From: Gammaproteobacteria bacterium
GTDB lineage: Bacteria > Pseudomonadota > Gammaproteobacteria > SZUA-229
Length of the DNA stretch: 20,432 nt
Direction: 5' to 3'
Assembly: GCA_030637945.1 (NCBI GenBank)
Contig: DAOWFN010000157.1
Coordinates: 1 to 20,432 of the forward strand
Shown here: positions 8,344 through 14,914 of the stretch, in pieces
Position numbering within the stretch: the stretch's first letter is position 1
Layout of the letters: each line of letters begins with the position of its first letter
Program-made: the position numbers and the translations under genes
Notes under the pieces: generated by a model
Told to the model about the DNA's origin: nothing
What the model saw: only the letters and a program-made list of their open reading frames with translations
Databases searched by the model: none

Positions 8344-8697
8344 TCAGGCGCCTTCGGCACCTAGTTCGGCCGTCAGGATGGAGATAACTTGTGTGGCAGC
8401 GTCATGCAACTCGTTATATGCCTGATCAGATACATTCGTGGAACCATCACGGCCGATTAATTCGATAGCTTCAATTTTTTCAGCAAGGCCAAAAGCACCG
8501 ATGCTGCCACAGGAGCTTTTCATCTTGTGAGCAACGTTAAATAGAGCGTCGGCGTCCTGGGTTTTTATTGCGGTTTCAACGTGTGCTAATTGTTCAGGTA
8601 AACTTTTTAAACACATTGAAATAACTTCATTAAAAGCGTCGCCCATTAGTTCCTTCATTTCAGCGAATGCGCCAGCATCCATAGCAGATTGTGACAT
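8344..8697 (-). CDS. Stand-alone Hpt (histidine phosphotransfer) domain protein
   Basis: A 117-residue single-domain Hpt protein. The phosphoacceptor is H57 in LFNVAHKMKSSCGSIGA, the canonical HxxKxxxxxxG pattern; the rest is predicted helical, as expected for the four-helix Hpt bundle. Such proteins relay phosphate between a hybrid sensor kinase and a response regulator in the cytoplasm. An open frame extends 18 codons upstream, but a strong AGGAG ends 5 bases before the ATG at 8697, which sets the start. The unrecognised gene at 8714-9070 ends 16 bases upstream, so the two are probably one transcript. No hybrid kinase or receiver gene adjoins; the nearby AlgZ/AlgR pair signals directly and would not need an Hpt. 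The partner is therefore unknown. Confidence 0.9.
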   Translation of the reverse strand: MSQSAMDAGAFAEMKELMGDAFNEVISMCLKSLPEQLAHVETAIKTQDADALFNVAHKMKSSCGSIGAFGLAEKIEAIELIGRDGSTNVSDQAYNELHDAATQVISILTAELGAEGA

Positions 8698-8702
8698 TGT
8701 AG

Positions 8703-8707
8703 CTCCT
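8703..8707 (-). promoter_or_regulatory. Strong Shine-Dalgarno that fixes the Hpt start
   Basis: AGGAG on the minus strand, 5 bases upstream of the ATG at 8697. It falls inside the longer open frame that could start at 8751 and is the reason for choosing the shorter protein. Confidence 0.75.
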
Positions 8708-8713
8708 TTGAGT

Positions 8714-9070
8714 TTAATCTTTTTGCAGGCGTGAGTGCGAGTCACCCACAAGTACGGCCTCAGGTATATTGGTTTTTAAGGTGGCCACGATATCAACATA
8801 CACACCGGGTACGGCTTTAAATGAGACCCACAGTGTGTTCAGTTTCATATCGAGGTTTGCAAATAAGATTTCGTTATTAAATTGTTTGAGTGCAAATTCG
8901 ATGTTTGCCAGCGTGTCTTTTATGTGTTGTTCAGACCGGGTTTTAAGTTTGGGTATGATCATCAAAATGTCACTGACCGGCCCGCCATTTTCATCACGGG
9001 TTGGCACCAGCTTCCAGAGCGGCTCAGCGGGCTTAAGGTCAATGCTTAGTTTTAATTCCGTCTTACTCAT
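8714..9070 (-). CDS. Unrecognised cytoplasmic protein paired with Hpt
   Basis: A 118-residue protein without signal peptide, membrane segment or cysteine motif. I do not recognise a named family. The sequence alternates beta-like and helical stretches: LKLSIDLKPAEPLWKLVP near the N-terminus, DILMIIPKL at about 34-42, a helix at about 46-64, LFANLDMKLNTLWVSFKAVPG at about 69-89, and VYVDIVATLKTNIPEAVLVG near the end. This could be a small alpha/beta fold. Two starts are possible, ATG 9082 and ATG 9070; neither has a good ribosome site, and the shorter (SKTELKLS) is chosen because it leaves no odd hydrophobic prefix. It is followed after 16 bases by the Hpt gene, so a link to that phosphorelay is plausible but unproven. 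Confidence 0.7.
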   Translation of the reverse strand: MSKTELKLSIDLKPAEPLWKLVPTRDENGGPVSDILMIIPKLKTRSEQHIKDTLANIEFALKQFNNEILFANLDMKLNTLWVSFKAVPGVYVDIVATLKTNIPEAVLVGDSHSRLQKD

Positions 9071-9216
9071 AGTTAAAACCATATCGCCAATGATTATTAA
9101 GTAATCATATTTGGACTGTGTTTTAAATAATAGCCAAACTATCGCATAAAGGCGAACTTATTTTAAAATTTGCCAGCCATCGTAGGATGCGGGCGGCAAG
9201 AAACAAAGAAAGCGTA

Positions 9217-9879
9217 TTACAATACATCCATCAGCCATTGACGGATATGTTGTATCTCCTCGCCACAGACAGCGTGTCCCATGTCGTATTCATGCCAGTG
9301 TACGTCTATATTATTTTCATCCAGCAGCTCTTTACCTTGCATGCCATACTCATATGCGACCACGTCATCCTGCCGTCCGTGGGCCATAAATACGGGCGTT
9401 TCGATGGCATTGTCCGAAATTTCATCTGCCAGCGTATCAGGTAATGGGACGTAGGCTGACAGGGCCATGATGCCTGCCAGCGGTCTGGGATAACGACAGC
9501 CGCAATGCAGTGCAATGGCGCCACCTTGAGAAAATCCAGCGACAATGATATTGCTTGATGATATGCCTTCGGCTTCCTGTTCTTCACACAGCTGCTTTAA
9601 AATAGCGGAGGACTCTTTTATGCCTGATTCGTCTTCCTGGTCAACAATGGAGAGGCTGCTGATGTCATACCAGCCCGGCATTTGGTATCCTTGATTGATG
9701 GTAATGGGACGAACCGGTGCGTGCGGGAATATGAATCGGATGGCCATTTGTGAAGGCAATTGTAATTGCTCGATGATGGGCACAAAGTCATTACCGTCGG
9801 CGCCCAGGCCGTGTAGCCAGATAACAGCTGAGTCAGGATCAGGTTGTGTTTCGATGATGATGGAATCAAATTCAGACAT
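9217..9879 (-). CDS. Carboxylesterase/phospholipase family alpha/beta hydrolase
   Basis: A 220-residue serine hydrolase of the carboxylesterase II/YpfH/acyl-protein-thioesterase family; length is normal (about 218-232). Seen: the oxyanion segment VIWLHGLGADGNDF at 19-32, the aromatic stretch GWYDI at 69-73, nucleophile S117 in AGFSQGG, acid D171 in HGRQDDVV, and catalytic H202 in YDMGHAV. It probably acts on short-chain carboxylic esters in the cytoplasm; there is no signal peptide. An open frame reaches 24 codons further to 9951, but the residues there do not look like a family N-terminus, and MSEFDSIIIET at 9879 does. It is divergent from lptM, sharing a 92-base region. The physiological substrate cannot be read from the sequence. 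Confidence 0.92.
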   Translation of the reverse strand: MSEFDSIIIETQPDPDSAVIWLHGLGADGNDFVPIIEQLQLPSQMAIRFIFPHAPVRPITINQGYQMPGWYDISSLSIVDQEDESGIKESSAILKQLCEEQEAEGISSSNIIVAGFSQGGAIALHCGCRYPRPLAGIMALSAYVPLPDTLADEISDNAIETPVFMAHGRQDDVVAYEYGMQGKELLDENNIDVHWHEYDMGHAVCGEEIQHIRQWLMDVL

Positions 9880-9971
9880 ATTATTTTCGTAGGTGAGTGA
9901 TTGCGGGTTTCGTTGTTCGCTAAATATTGTAATAATAATCGAAAATAACAATTAGAGTATGGGTAGAGCAG

Positions 9972-10091
9972 GTGAATTTTTTAATTATATTGTTAACGTT
10001 AATGCTAGTTGCCTGCGGTATGCAGGGAGATTTATATCTGCCTGAAGAAAGTAGTGATAGTGTTGCAAAACAAATAGATCAAAATTATTAG
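9972..10091 (+). CDS. lptM: LptM (YifL/LppL) small lipoprotein
   Basis: A 39-residue lipoprotein, short enough to be missed by most gene callers. The sequence reads MNFLIILLTLMLVACG, with a lipobox LVAC and the lipidated C15, then GMQGDLYLPEES, which matches the CGxKGPLYLP signature of LptM. In E. coli LptM joins the outer-membrane LPS translocon LptD/LptE and helps its disulfide maturation. The start is GTG; no ATG, GTG or TTG lies between it and the preceding in-frame stop at 9936-9938. The n-region lacks the usual lysine or arginine, which is unusual for a signal peptide. LysA starts 10 bases after its stop, the standard lptM-lysA arrangement outside the enterics, which strongly supports the call. 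Confidence 0.87.
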   Translation: MNFLIILLTLMLVACGMQGDLYLPEESSDSVAKQIDQNY

Positions 10092-10101
10092 ATAGTTAAG
10101 T

Positions 10102-11352
10102 ATGGATTATTTTAGTTACAAAGACGGCTGTTTGTGGGCTGAAGACGTTGATATAAGCTCAAATATTGAGGAATGGGGCACGCCCTGTTATGTCTATTCG
10201 CGCGCGACCATCGAGAGGCACTGGAAAGCATTTGATTCGGCGTTAGGCGATCAGCCGCATCTCGTTTGTTATGCAGTAAAAGCAAATTCAAACCTTGCTG
10301 TATTAAATGTACTGGCAAAGTTAGGTTCAGGGTTTGATATCGTCTCTATGGGAGAACTGGAGCGCGTACTGCGAGCGGGCGGGAGTCCAGATAAAATTGT
10401 TTTTTCGGGTGTTGGTAAAAAAGCAGAAGAAATGGAACGGGCGATGGATGTGGGCATCCGTTGTTTTAATGTGGAGTCACAGGCTGAACTTCAGTTGTTA
10501 GAACAGGTGGCCGCAGCTAAAGGTGTACAGGCTCCCGTGTCTTTGCGCGTTAACCCGGATGTTGATGCAAAAACACACCCTTACATTTCGACCGGTTTAA
10601 AAGATAATAAGTTTGGTATAGCCATCGATGATGCGGTGGATGTATATCAGAGTATCGCCGATTCAAAACATCTTAAAATCATCGGTGTTGATTGCCATAT
10701 CGGTTCACAATTAACCGAGGTTACGCCCTTTGTTGATGCCCTGGATCGCGTGTTGGTGCTGGTCGATCGATTGATAGAAAAAGGCATCACGCTGCATCAC
10801 CTTGATCTAGGCGGTGGTTTGGGTATTTGTTATCAGGATGAAAAACCGCCGTTGCCAGAGGAGCAGATGGCTGCGGTGTTGCAGCGGCTTGCCGGGCGTG
10901 ATTTTGAAATACTTATTGAGCCTGGCAGAGCTATAGTGGGTAACGCTGGTGTTTTGCTGACGCAGATTTTGTATCTGAAACATAATGAAGATAAAAATTT
11001 TGCTGTGGTAGACGCTGCAATGAATGATCTGATGCGTCCCGCCCTATACGATGCCTGGCAGCGAATTGATCGGGTCATAGAAAAAACAGAAGCGCTGCAA
11101 AAAACGTATGATGTTGTTGGACCTATCTGTGAAACAGGTGATTTTTTAGGCAAGTCCAGAGAACTTGCCATCGAGCAGGGTGATCATCTGGTTATTCGTT
11201 CCGCCGGTGCTTATGGTTTTACCATGAGCTCAAACTATAATTCACGACCTCGTGTTGCTGAGATAATGGTTGACGGTGAAAAAGCTCAGGTAATACGCCA
11301 GCGTGAAACCATCGAGCAGCTTTTTGCAAATGAGACGGTTCTGGATGATTGA
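10102..11352 (+). CDS. lysA: Diaminopimelate decarboxylase
   Basis: A 416-residue PLP enzyme of fold type III that decarboxylates meso-diaminopimelate to lysine, the last step of lysine synthesis, in the cytoplasm. The PLP lysine is K60 in CYAVKANSN. Further family motifs are CHIGSQ at 198-203, the phosphate-binding GGGLGI at 237-242, EPGR at 273-276, the cross-subunit CETGDFLGK at 343-351 and the final AYGFTMSSNYN. Length is typical. It starts at ATG 10102, 10 bases after lptM, probably as one transcript. In many relatives dapF, which makes the substrate of LysA, follows directly; here it is about 2.7 kb away, after a set of unrelated genes. All catalytic motifs look intact. Confidence 0.97.
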   Translation: MDYFSYKDGCLWAEDVDISSNIEEWGTPCYVYSRATIERHWKAFDSALGDQPHLVCYAVKANSNLAVLNVLAKLGSGFDIVSMGELERVLRAGGSPDKIVFSGVGKKAEEMERAMDVGIRCFNVESQAELQLLEQVAAAKGVQAPVSLRVNPDVDAKTHPYISTGLKDNKFGIAIDDAVDVYQSIADSKHLKIIGVDCHIGSQLTEVTPFVDALDRVLVLVDRLIEKGITLHHLDLGGGLGICYQDEKPPLPEEQMAAVLQRLAGRDFEILIEPGRAIVGNAGVLLTQILYLKHNEDKNFAVVDAAMNDLMRPALYDAWQRIDRVIEKTEALQKTYDVVGPICETGDFLGKSRELAIEQGDHLVIRSAGAYGFTMSSNYNSRPRVAEIMVDGEKAQVIRQRETIEQLFANETVLDD

Positions 11353-11406
11353 TGGTAGAGCCTTTTAAAGAGAGTATTATTAGAAAAAGTTAAGGTTATT
11401 GAAGAC

Positions 11407-12033
11407 GTGAATTTACAAGCTCAATACGACATCGAGAAACAGGCAACGCTCTTGTTTAATGAAAATGAAATTCCATTAACAAAACAGGAGTGGCAGCAAT
11501 TATCGGCTTTGCTGGCTGGCAGTGAGTACGAGCACGTCATAGGTGGTGATGCCAACGAGAGTCATTCGGTGTGGGTCAGCCGATATTTTAATGATGTTGA
11601 ATCACCTGAGGCGATGAATGTCTTTTCTGAAGAGATAGCGGCAATCGTGATGAGCCCTAAAATGCGGCGTTTTTATCGGCGTTTTGCCGGTACGGACAAT
11701 CTGTGTCTGCGGCGTTGCCAGGCGAACCGTATGTATGAGGGCGATTATATCGGTGAACATAAAGATCAGGACAGTAGTCCGGATTATCTGGCTACCATCG
11801 TTTTTCATTTTAGTGCGGAGTACACCGGCGGTTATTTTGTGGCTGGTGAGAAGGCGTATTATAAACCGATCGCCCATATGGCCCTGGTCAATAATTGCAG
11901 CGTGCCGCATCGGGTAACAAAAGTTGAAAGTGGTGAGCGCTTAACCCTGGCCTGTTTTTTATCACCTTCATTTACAGCGAATAAAAAACGACCCTCGGCG
12001 TTTAAGATTGATGGTAAAAAATTGCCGCATTAG
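11407..12033 (+). CDS. 2-oxoglutarate/Fe(II)-dependent oxygenase family protein
   Basis: A 208-residue protein with the jelly-roll oxygenase signature. The iron ligands are probably H118 and D120 in GEHKDQDSSP and H168 in NNCSVPHRV, spaced as expected for HxD...H; R178 in SGERLTLACFL is the likely 2-oxoglutarate carboxylate ligand. TGGYFV at 140-145 is also typical of the fold. It has no signal peptide, so it is cytoplasmic. The subfamily and substrate are not recognisable: candidates include protein or small-molecule hydroxylases. The start used is GTG at 11407; the ribosome site is weak (AAGG about 12 bases upstream). It lies 54 bases after lysA and before a cluster of exported redox genes, inside the stretch that separates lysA from dapF. 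Confidence 0.85.
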   Translation: MNLQAQYDIEKQATLLFNENEIPLTKQEWQQLSALLAGSEYEHVIGGDANESHSVWVSRYFNDVESPEAMNVFSEEIAAIVMSPKMRRFYRRFAGTDNLCLRRCQANRMYEGDYIGEHKDQDSSPDYLATIVFHFSAEYTGGYFVAGEKAYYKPIAHMALVNNCSVPHRVTKVESGERLTLACFLSPSFTANKKRPSAFKIDGKKLPH

Positions 12034-12194
12034 TGAATAAAGAGTACTGATATTTTAATGTTGTAGATGTATGATATAGGTCAAGAATATTTCATTCGAC
12101 ATGACATTTTGTCCTGTATTTATTTATATACTCTGCTAGTCTTTCTAGCGATTAGAATTACCGATTTAGAACCACCGATATTTAGGAGCGGTCC

Positions 12195-12395
12195 ATGAAC
12201 CTGTTAAAAAATCTACTTGTTCTTTTGTCATTAATTGGCTTTGGCGCTACATCTTATGCTGCGGTAAATGGTGTTGAGCTTGCGTCATGCAGTGTTTTCA
12301 GCGAGGGAGATACCGGCGGGGAGTCAAACGGAGACAAAGAAGGCGATAACGGCGGGGATAAACAAACAGAGGAAGAAGAACCAGATTGCGAGTAG
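12195..12395 (+). CDS. Tiny acidic secreted protein, unknown function
   Basis: A 66-residue precursor that I do not recognise. Residues 1-22 form a clear signal peptide (LLKNLLVLLSLIGFGATSYA, cleavage predicted near A22/A23). The mature part of about 44 residues begins AVNGVELASCSVFSEG and then turns into a Gly/Asp/Glu/Lys low-complexity tail, very acidic, ending EEEEPDCE. Two cysteines remain, C32 and C65, which could form a disulfide closing the tail into a loop. An internal 12-residue duplication is visible (GDTGGE... and GDNGGD...). The start has a strong AGGAG 6 bases upstream, so expression is likely. The exported rhodanese gene follows 85 bases later on the same strand. Metal binding or a partner role for the rhodanese is conceivable from composition alone, but nothing proves it. 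Confidence 0.75.
   Translation: MNLLKNLLVLLSLIGFGATSYAAVNGVELASCSVFSEGDTGGESNGDKEGDNGGDKQTEEEEPDCE
12309..12358 (+). repeat. In-frame internal duplication in the acidic protein gene
   Basis: The 14-base unit GATA(C/A)CGGCGGGGA occurs at 12309-12322 and 12345-12358 with one mismatch. The units are offset by 36 bases, exactly 12 codons, so the protein carries a partial 12-residue repeat in its acidic tail. Confidence 0.6.
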
Positions 12396-12480
12396 TTCCA
12401 GCAGTAATATCAGGAGTTAATAAGTTAGTTGTCCATAATAAAATAATACAAGTTAAATTACCTTTTAGGAGAGTTATATA

Positions 12481-13131
12481 ATGAAATCAAAATTATTAGT
12501 TGCAGCGTTTGCTGCAAGTCTGGTGTTCTCTGCCAATGTTAGTGCGGGCAAACCAGTGGGTATTAGCAAAGGTGTAATAGAAGTTGCGGTTAAACATAAC
12601 GGTAAAGCTGCAACCATCTCGAGAAATCAGGACAATAAAAATACAGTAAATCCTGCTTTTGCAAAAACTTCACGTCCATGCCCACCATTTTGTATACAGC
12701 CAGCTATTTTAGCTCCGGGTGTAGAAACTATCGCTGAAGTAGAGATGATCGATTACATCTCTAAGATGTCTGCAGGCGATGACACGATTTTGGTGGTTGA
12801 TTCACGTACACCGGATTGGGTGAAAAAAGGCACAATTCCAGGTGCAAAAAACCTTCCGTGGACTAAATTAAATCCAGCTAAAGGCGCGGATCCAGTTTCT
12901 ATCCTTGAGATACTGGAAGAAGAGTTTGGTGTAACAGAAAGCGAAGGCCTGTTAAATTTCAGCAAAGCTAAAACATTGGTTATGTTCTGTAATGGTATGT
13001 GGTGTGGCCAGTCACCAAACAACATCAAAAACCTGTTGAAATTTGGTTATCCAGCACACAAAATCAAATGGTACCGTGGTGGCATGCAGGACTGGGAAAT
13101 CCTTGGTTTAACAACGGTTCCTGGCAAGTAA
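12481..13131 (+). CDS. Exported rhodanese-like sulfurtransferase with CPPFC motif
   Basis: A 216-residue exported protein with one rhodanese domain. A signal peptide spans 1-22 (KSKLLVAAFAASLVFSANVSA, cleavage before G23). A charged linker leads to a conserved-looking SRPCPPFCIQP at 64-74. The rhodanese fold runs from about 84 to 212: VVDSRTPDWVKKGTIPGAKNLPW at 105-127, the active loop FCNGMWCGQSP at 169-179 with catalytic C170 and a second thiol C175, and WYRGGMQDWEILGL at 197-210. Rhodaneses move sulfane sulfur as a cysteine persulfide; this one should act in the periplasm. The two extra CxxxC/CxxxxC pairs are unusual for a plain rhodanese. A strong AGGAGAG site precedes the ATG, and a perfect terminator follows 61 bases after the stop, so it ends its transcript. 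Confidence 0.9.
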   Translation: MKSKLLVAAFAASLVFSANVSAGKPVGISKGVIEVAVKHNGKAATISRNQDNKNTVNPAFAKTSRPCPPFCIQPAILAPGVETIAEVEMIDYISKMSAGDDTILVVDSRTPDWVKKGTIPGAKNLPWTKLNPAKGADPVSILEILEEEFGVTESEGLLNFSKAKTLVMFCNGMWCGQSPNNIKNLLKFGYPAHKIKWYRGGMQDWEILGLTTVPGK

Positions 13132-13192
13132 TAAGCAGCATTAACGCTTAATAAATGTAGCCTTAAACTAAGGTTATGGTTTATTTAGCAAG

Positions 13193-13219
13193 AGGCCGCC
13201 CGATGGGGCGGCCTTTTTT
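13193..13219 (+). terminator. Rho-independent terminator after the rhodanese gene
   Basis: Perfect 9-bp stem AGGCCGCCC (13193-13201), loop GATG, GGGCGGCCT (13206-13214), followed by a run of T to 13219. The T-run is on the plus strand only, so it ends the rhodanese transcript; the minus-strand peroxiredoxin gene, which ends at 13233, gets no U-tract from it. Confidence 0.93.
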
Positions 13220-13232
13220 ATGTCGTTAATAT

Positions 13233-13886
13233 CTATAGCTTTTCAAGATGTTCAATAATAATGTTCGGCTCTAGTCGCTGGGTGTAGTCCATGTTGACAA
13301 AGGCATAACGTATCACGCCATTGGTGTCGATGATGTAAGTTGCCGGGATCGGTAATTCGAAGCTTTCATCACCATTGTGCCCCGGTATATCTATCTGCCA
13401 GCCTGCATAAATGGGTCGTAATGATTCAGGTAATGTAAAAACCAGTCCACAGGCTTTTGCCAGCGTATTTCCAATATCACTTAAAACTTCAAAAGTCAGT
13501 TGTGACGCCGTGATCTGATCAATGGACTTATCGGGTGTTTGAGGTGAAATAGCGACCAGCTGTCCGCCCGCCTTTATGATATCGGGCAAACTTTTTTGCA
13601 GAGCATTAATTTCCAGATTACAGTACGGACACCAGGCGCCGCGGTAAAAACTAACGACCAATGGGCCATGGGTAAGAAAACTGTCTAGTGTGTGAGGCTC
13701 GTTATTTGCATTGGGTAAGTCAAAGTCCGGAAAATGGCTGTACACATTAATCGACGTTTCGGCAATACCGTTCGCGATCAGATCACGCATCTCTGCGTTG
13801 AGCACTTTCATGGTGTCGTCGGGGATAGTCGGCAGCAGCTTATTTTGAAACTCTTTTATTTTATCAGCGAGTGAATGGTCGTTCAT
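13233..13886 (-). CDS. Peroxiredoxin-like (AhpC/TSA family) protein
   Basis: A 217-residue thioredoxin-fold protein of the AhpC/TSA peroxiredoxin-like group. A helical N-terminal segment of about 50 residues precedes FPDFDLPNANNEPHTL. The active site is VVSFYRGAWCPYCNLEINAL with C86 and C89, so the two thiols form a CxxC pair instead of being far apart as in classical two-Cys peroxiredoxins; a further C146 lies in AKACGLVF. LVAISPQTPDKS at 110-121 and ATYIIDTNGVIRYAFVN near the C-terminus match the family. It probably reduces peroxides or disulfides in the cytoplasm (no signal peptide). A GAGGGG ribosome site lies about 8 bases before ATG 13886. It faces the rhodanese gene tail to tail and is divergent from dapF. 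Electron donor not shown; a glutaredoxin is encoded at 698-952. Confidence 0.9.
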   Translation of the reverse strand: MNDHSLADKIKEFQNKLLPTIPDDTMKVLNAEMRDLIANGIAETSINVYSHFPDFDLPNANNEPHTLDSFLTHGPLVVSFYRGAWCPYCNLEINALQKSLPDIIKAGGQLVAISPQTPDKSIDQITASQLTFEVLSDIGNTLAKACGLVFTLPESLRPIYAGWQIDIPGHNGDESFELPIPATYIIDTNGVIRYAFVNMDYTQRLEPNIIIEHLEKL

Positions 13887-14007
13887 GAGCGGCCCCTCAA
13901 TATTTAGTTAGACATATGACTAAGAGTAACATAAATTAAGCAAGCAGTCGCTTTTTTGCCCATTTCATCGCTAAAGCGAATATTTACTAAGGCGTCGAAG
14001 TTTTTTA

Positions 14008-14036
14008 TTTAAACTTTCGTTATTAAACGGTATGCT
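14008..14036 (+). promoter_or_regulatory. Possible sigma-70 promoter of dapF-DUF484-xerC
   Basis: TTTAAA at 14008-14013 and TATGCT at 14031-14036, each 4 of 6 to consensus, with a 17-base spacer. It lies about 50 bases before the dapF start in the divergent region to the peroxiredoxin gene. Pattern match only; other AT-rich hexamers nearby make chance likely. Confidence 0.35.
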
Positions 14037-14083
14037 CGCAATGTTTAGTGAAACAAAGGGTTTTATTGGGTACAAGAAGATTA

Positions 14084-14914
14084 ATGGTTATCGAATTTAC
14101 AAAAATGCATGGCTTAGGAAATGATTTTGTGGTTATCAACGCAATCTCACAGACGATAAACCTGTCTTCTGAGCAGATAAAAGCGATTGCTGACCGTCAC
14201 TTTGGGGTTGGTTGTGATCAGTTATTGCTGGTAGAAAAATCAGAGCATGATGATGCGGAATTCCGCTATCGTATTTTTAATGCGGACGGCGGTGAGGTTG
14301 AGCAATGCGGCAATGGTGCCCGTTGTTTTGCGATGTTTGTTAGAGAGCAGGGCTTAACGACAAATAGTGTGATCTCCGTTGAGACGGCAAGAGGGCTCAT
14401 TGAGCTGATAGTGAATGGTGACCAGGTTACGGTGAATATGGGTATTCCCGATTTTAACCCCGTCAGTTTGCCATTTTTAGAGGAAAATCAAGCAGAAACA
14501 TACGATCTTATGGTGAATGATGTTGTATATGCTATAGGTGCTGTATCAGTAGGAAATCCGCATGCTGTTATGTTGGTGGACGACATTGATGGCATTGATA
14601 TTGACACGTTGGGTAAGGCAATCGAAAGTCACCCGATGTTTCCAAATCGCGTAAATGCAGGGTTCGTGCAGATCATCAATCGTAGTGAAATACGTTTACG
14701 GGTATATGAGCGCGGTGTAGGTGAAACCCGAGCCTGTGGTACAGGCGCATGTGCAGCAGTGGCAGTAGGCCGATTGCGCAACAAACTAGATGAGCAGGTT
14801 ACGGTGCATCTACATGGTGGTGATCTAAACATTAGCTGGAGTGGCGAAGGATATGCGTTATTAATGACAGGACCGGCAACAACAGTTTTTCAGGGGAAAA
14901 TTAATTGTGAGTGA
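14084..14914 (+). CDS. dapF: Diaminopimelate epimerase
   Basis: A 276-residue epimerase converting LL- to meso-diaminopimelate, used for peptidoglycan and, through LysA, for lysine. It works without PLP by a two-cysteine mechanism: C75 in EQCGNGARC and C218 in RACGTGACA, both present. Other motifs are FTKMHGLGNDFVV at 5-17, DGGEVEQ at 68-74 and VGNPHAV at 156-162. Length matches the usual 274-280. An open frame extends to a GTG at 14048, but those 12 extra residues are not family-like; ATG 14084 puts KMHGLGNDF at the right distance and has AAGAAGA just upstream. The gene overlaps the DUF484 start by 8 bases. Separation from lysA by other genes is unusual. Confidence 0.97.
   Translation: MVIEFTKMHGLGNDFVVINAISQTINLSSEQIKAIADRHFGVGCDQLLLVEKSEHDDAEFRYRIFNADGGEVEQCGNGARCFAMFVREQGLTTNSVISVETARGLIELIVNGDQVTVNMGIPDFNPVSLPFLEENQAETYDLMVNDVVYAIGAVSVGNPHAVMLVDDIDGIDIDTLGKAIESHPMFPNRVNAGFVQIINRSEIRLRVYERGVGETRACGTGACAAVAVGRLRNKLDEQVTVHLHGGDLNISWSGEGYALLMTGPATTVFQGKINCE

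Noticed and set aside
9880..9951. 24-residue N-terminal extension of the carboxylesterase
   Set aside because: Family members start near the residues encoded at 9879; the extension looks hydrophobic at first but lacks a signal-peptide cleavage pattern.
12101..12133. TGACAT/TATACT as a promoter for the acidic peptide
   Set aside because: The spacer is 19 bases and the hexamers match poorly; nothing distinguishes it from the surrounding AT-rich sequence.
13161..13173. CCTTA-AAC-TAAGG inverted repeat after the rhodanese gene
   Set aside because: It is short and AT-rich, and sits just before a much stronger terminator; no separate role can be supported.
14048..14083. GTG start adding 12 residues to DapF
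   Set aside because: The extra residues do not fit the DapF N-terminus, and the ATG at 14084 places KMHGLGNDF correctly.
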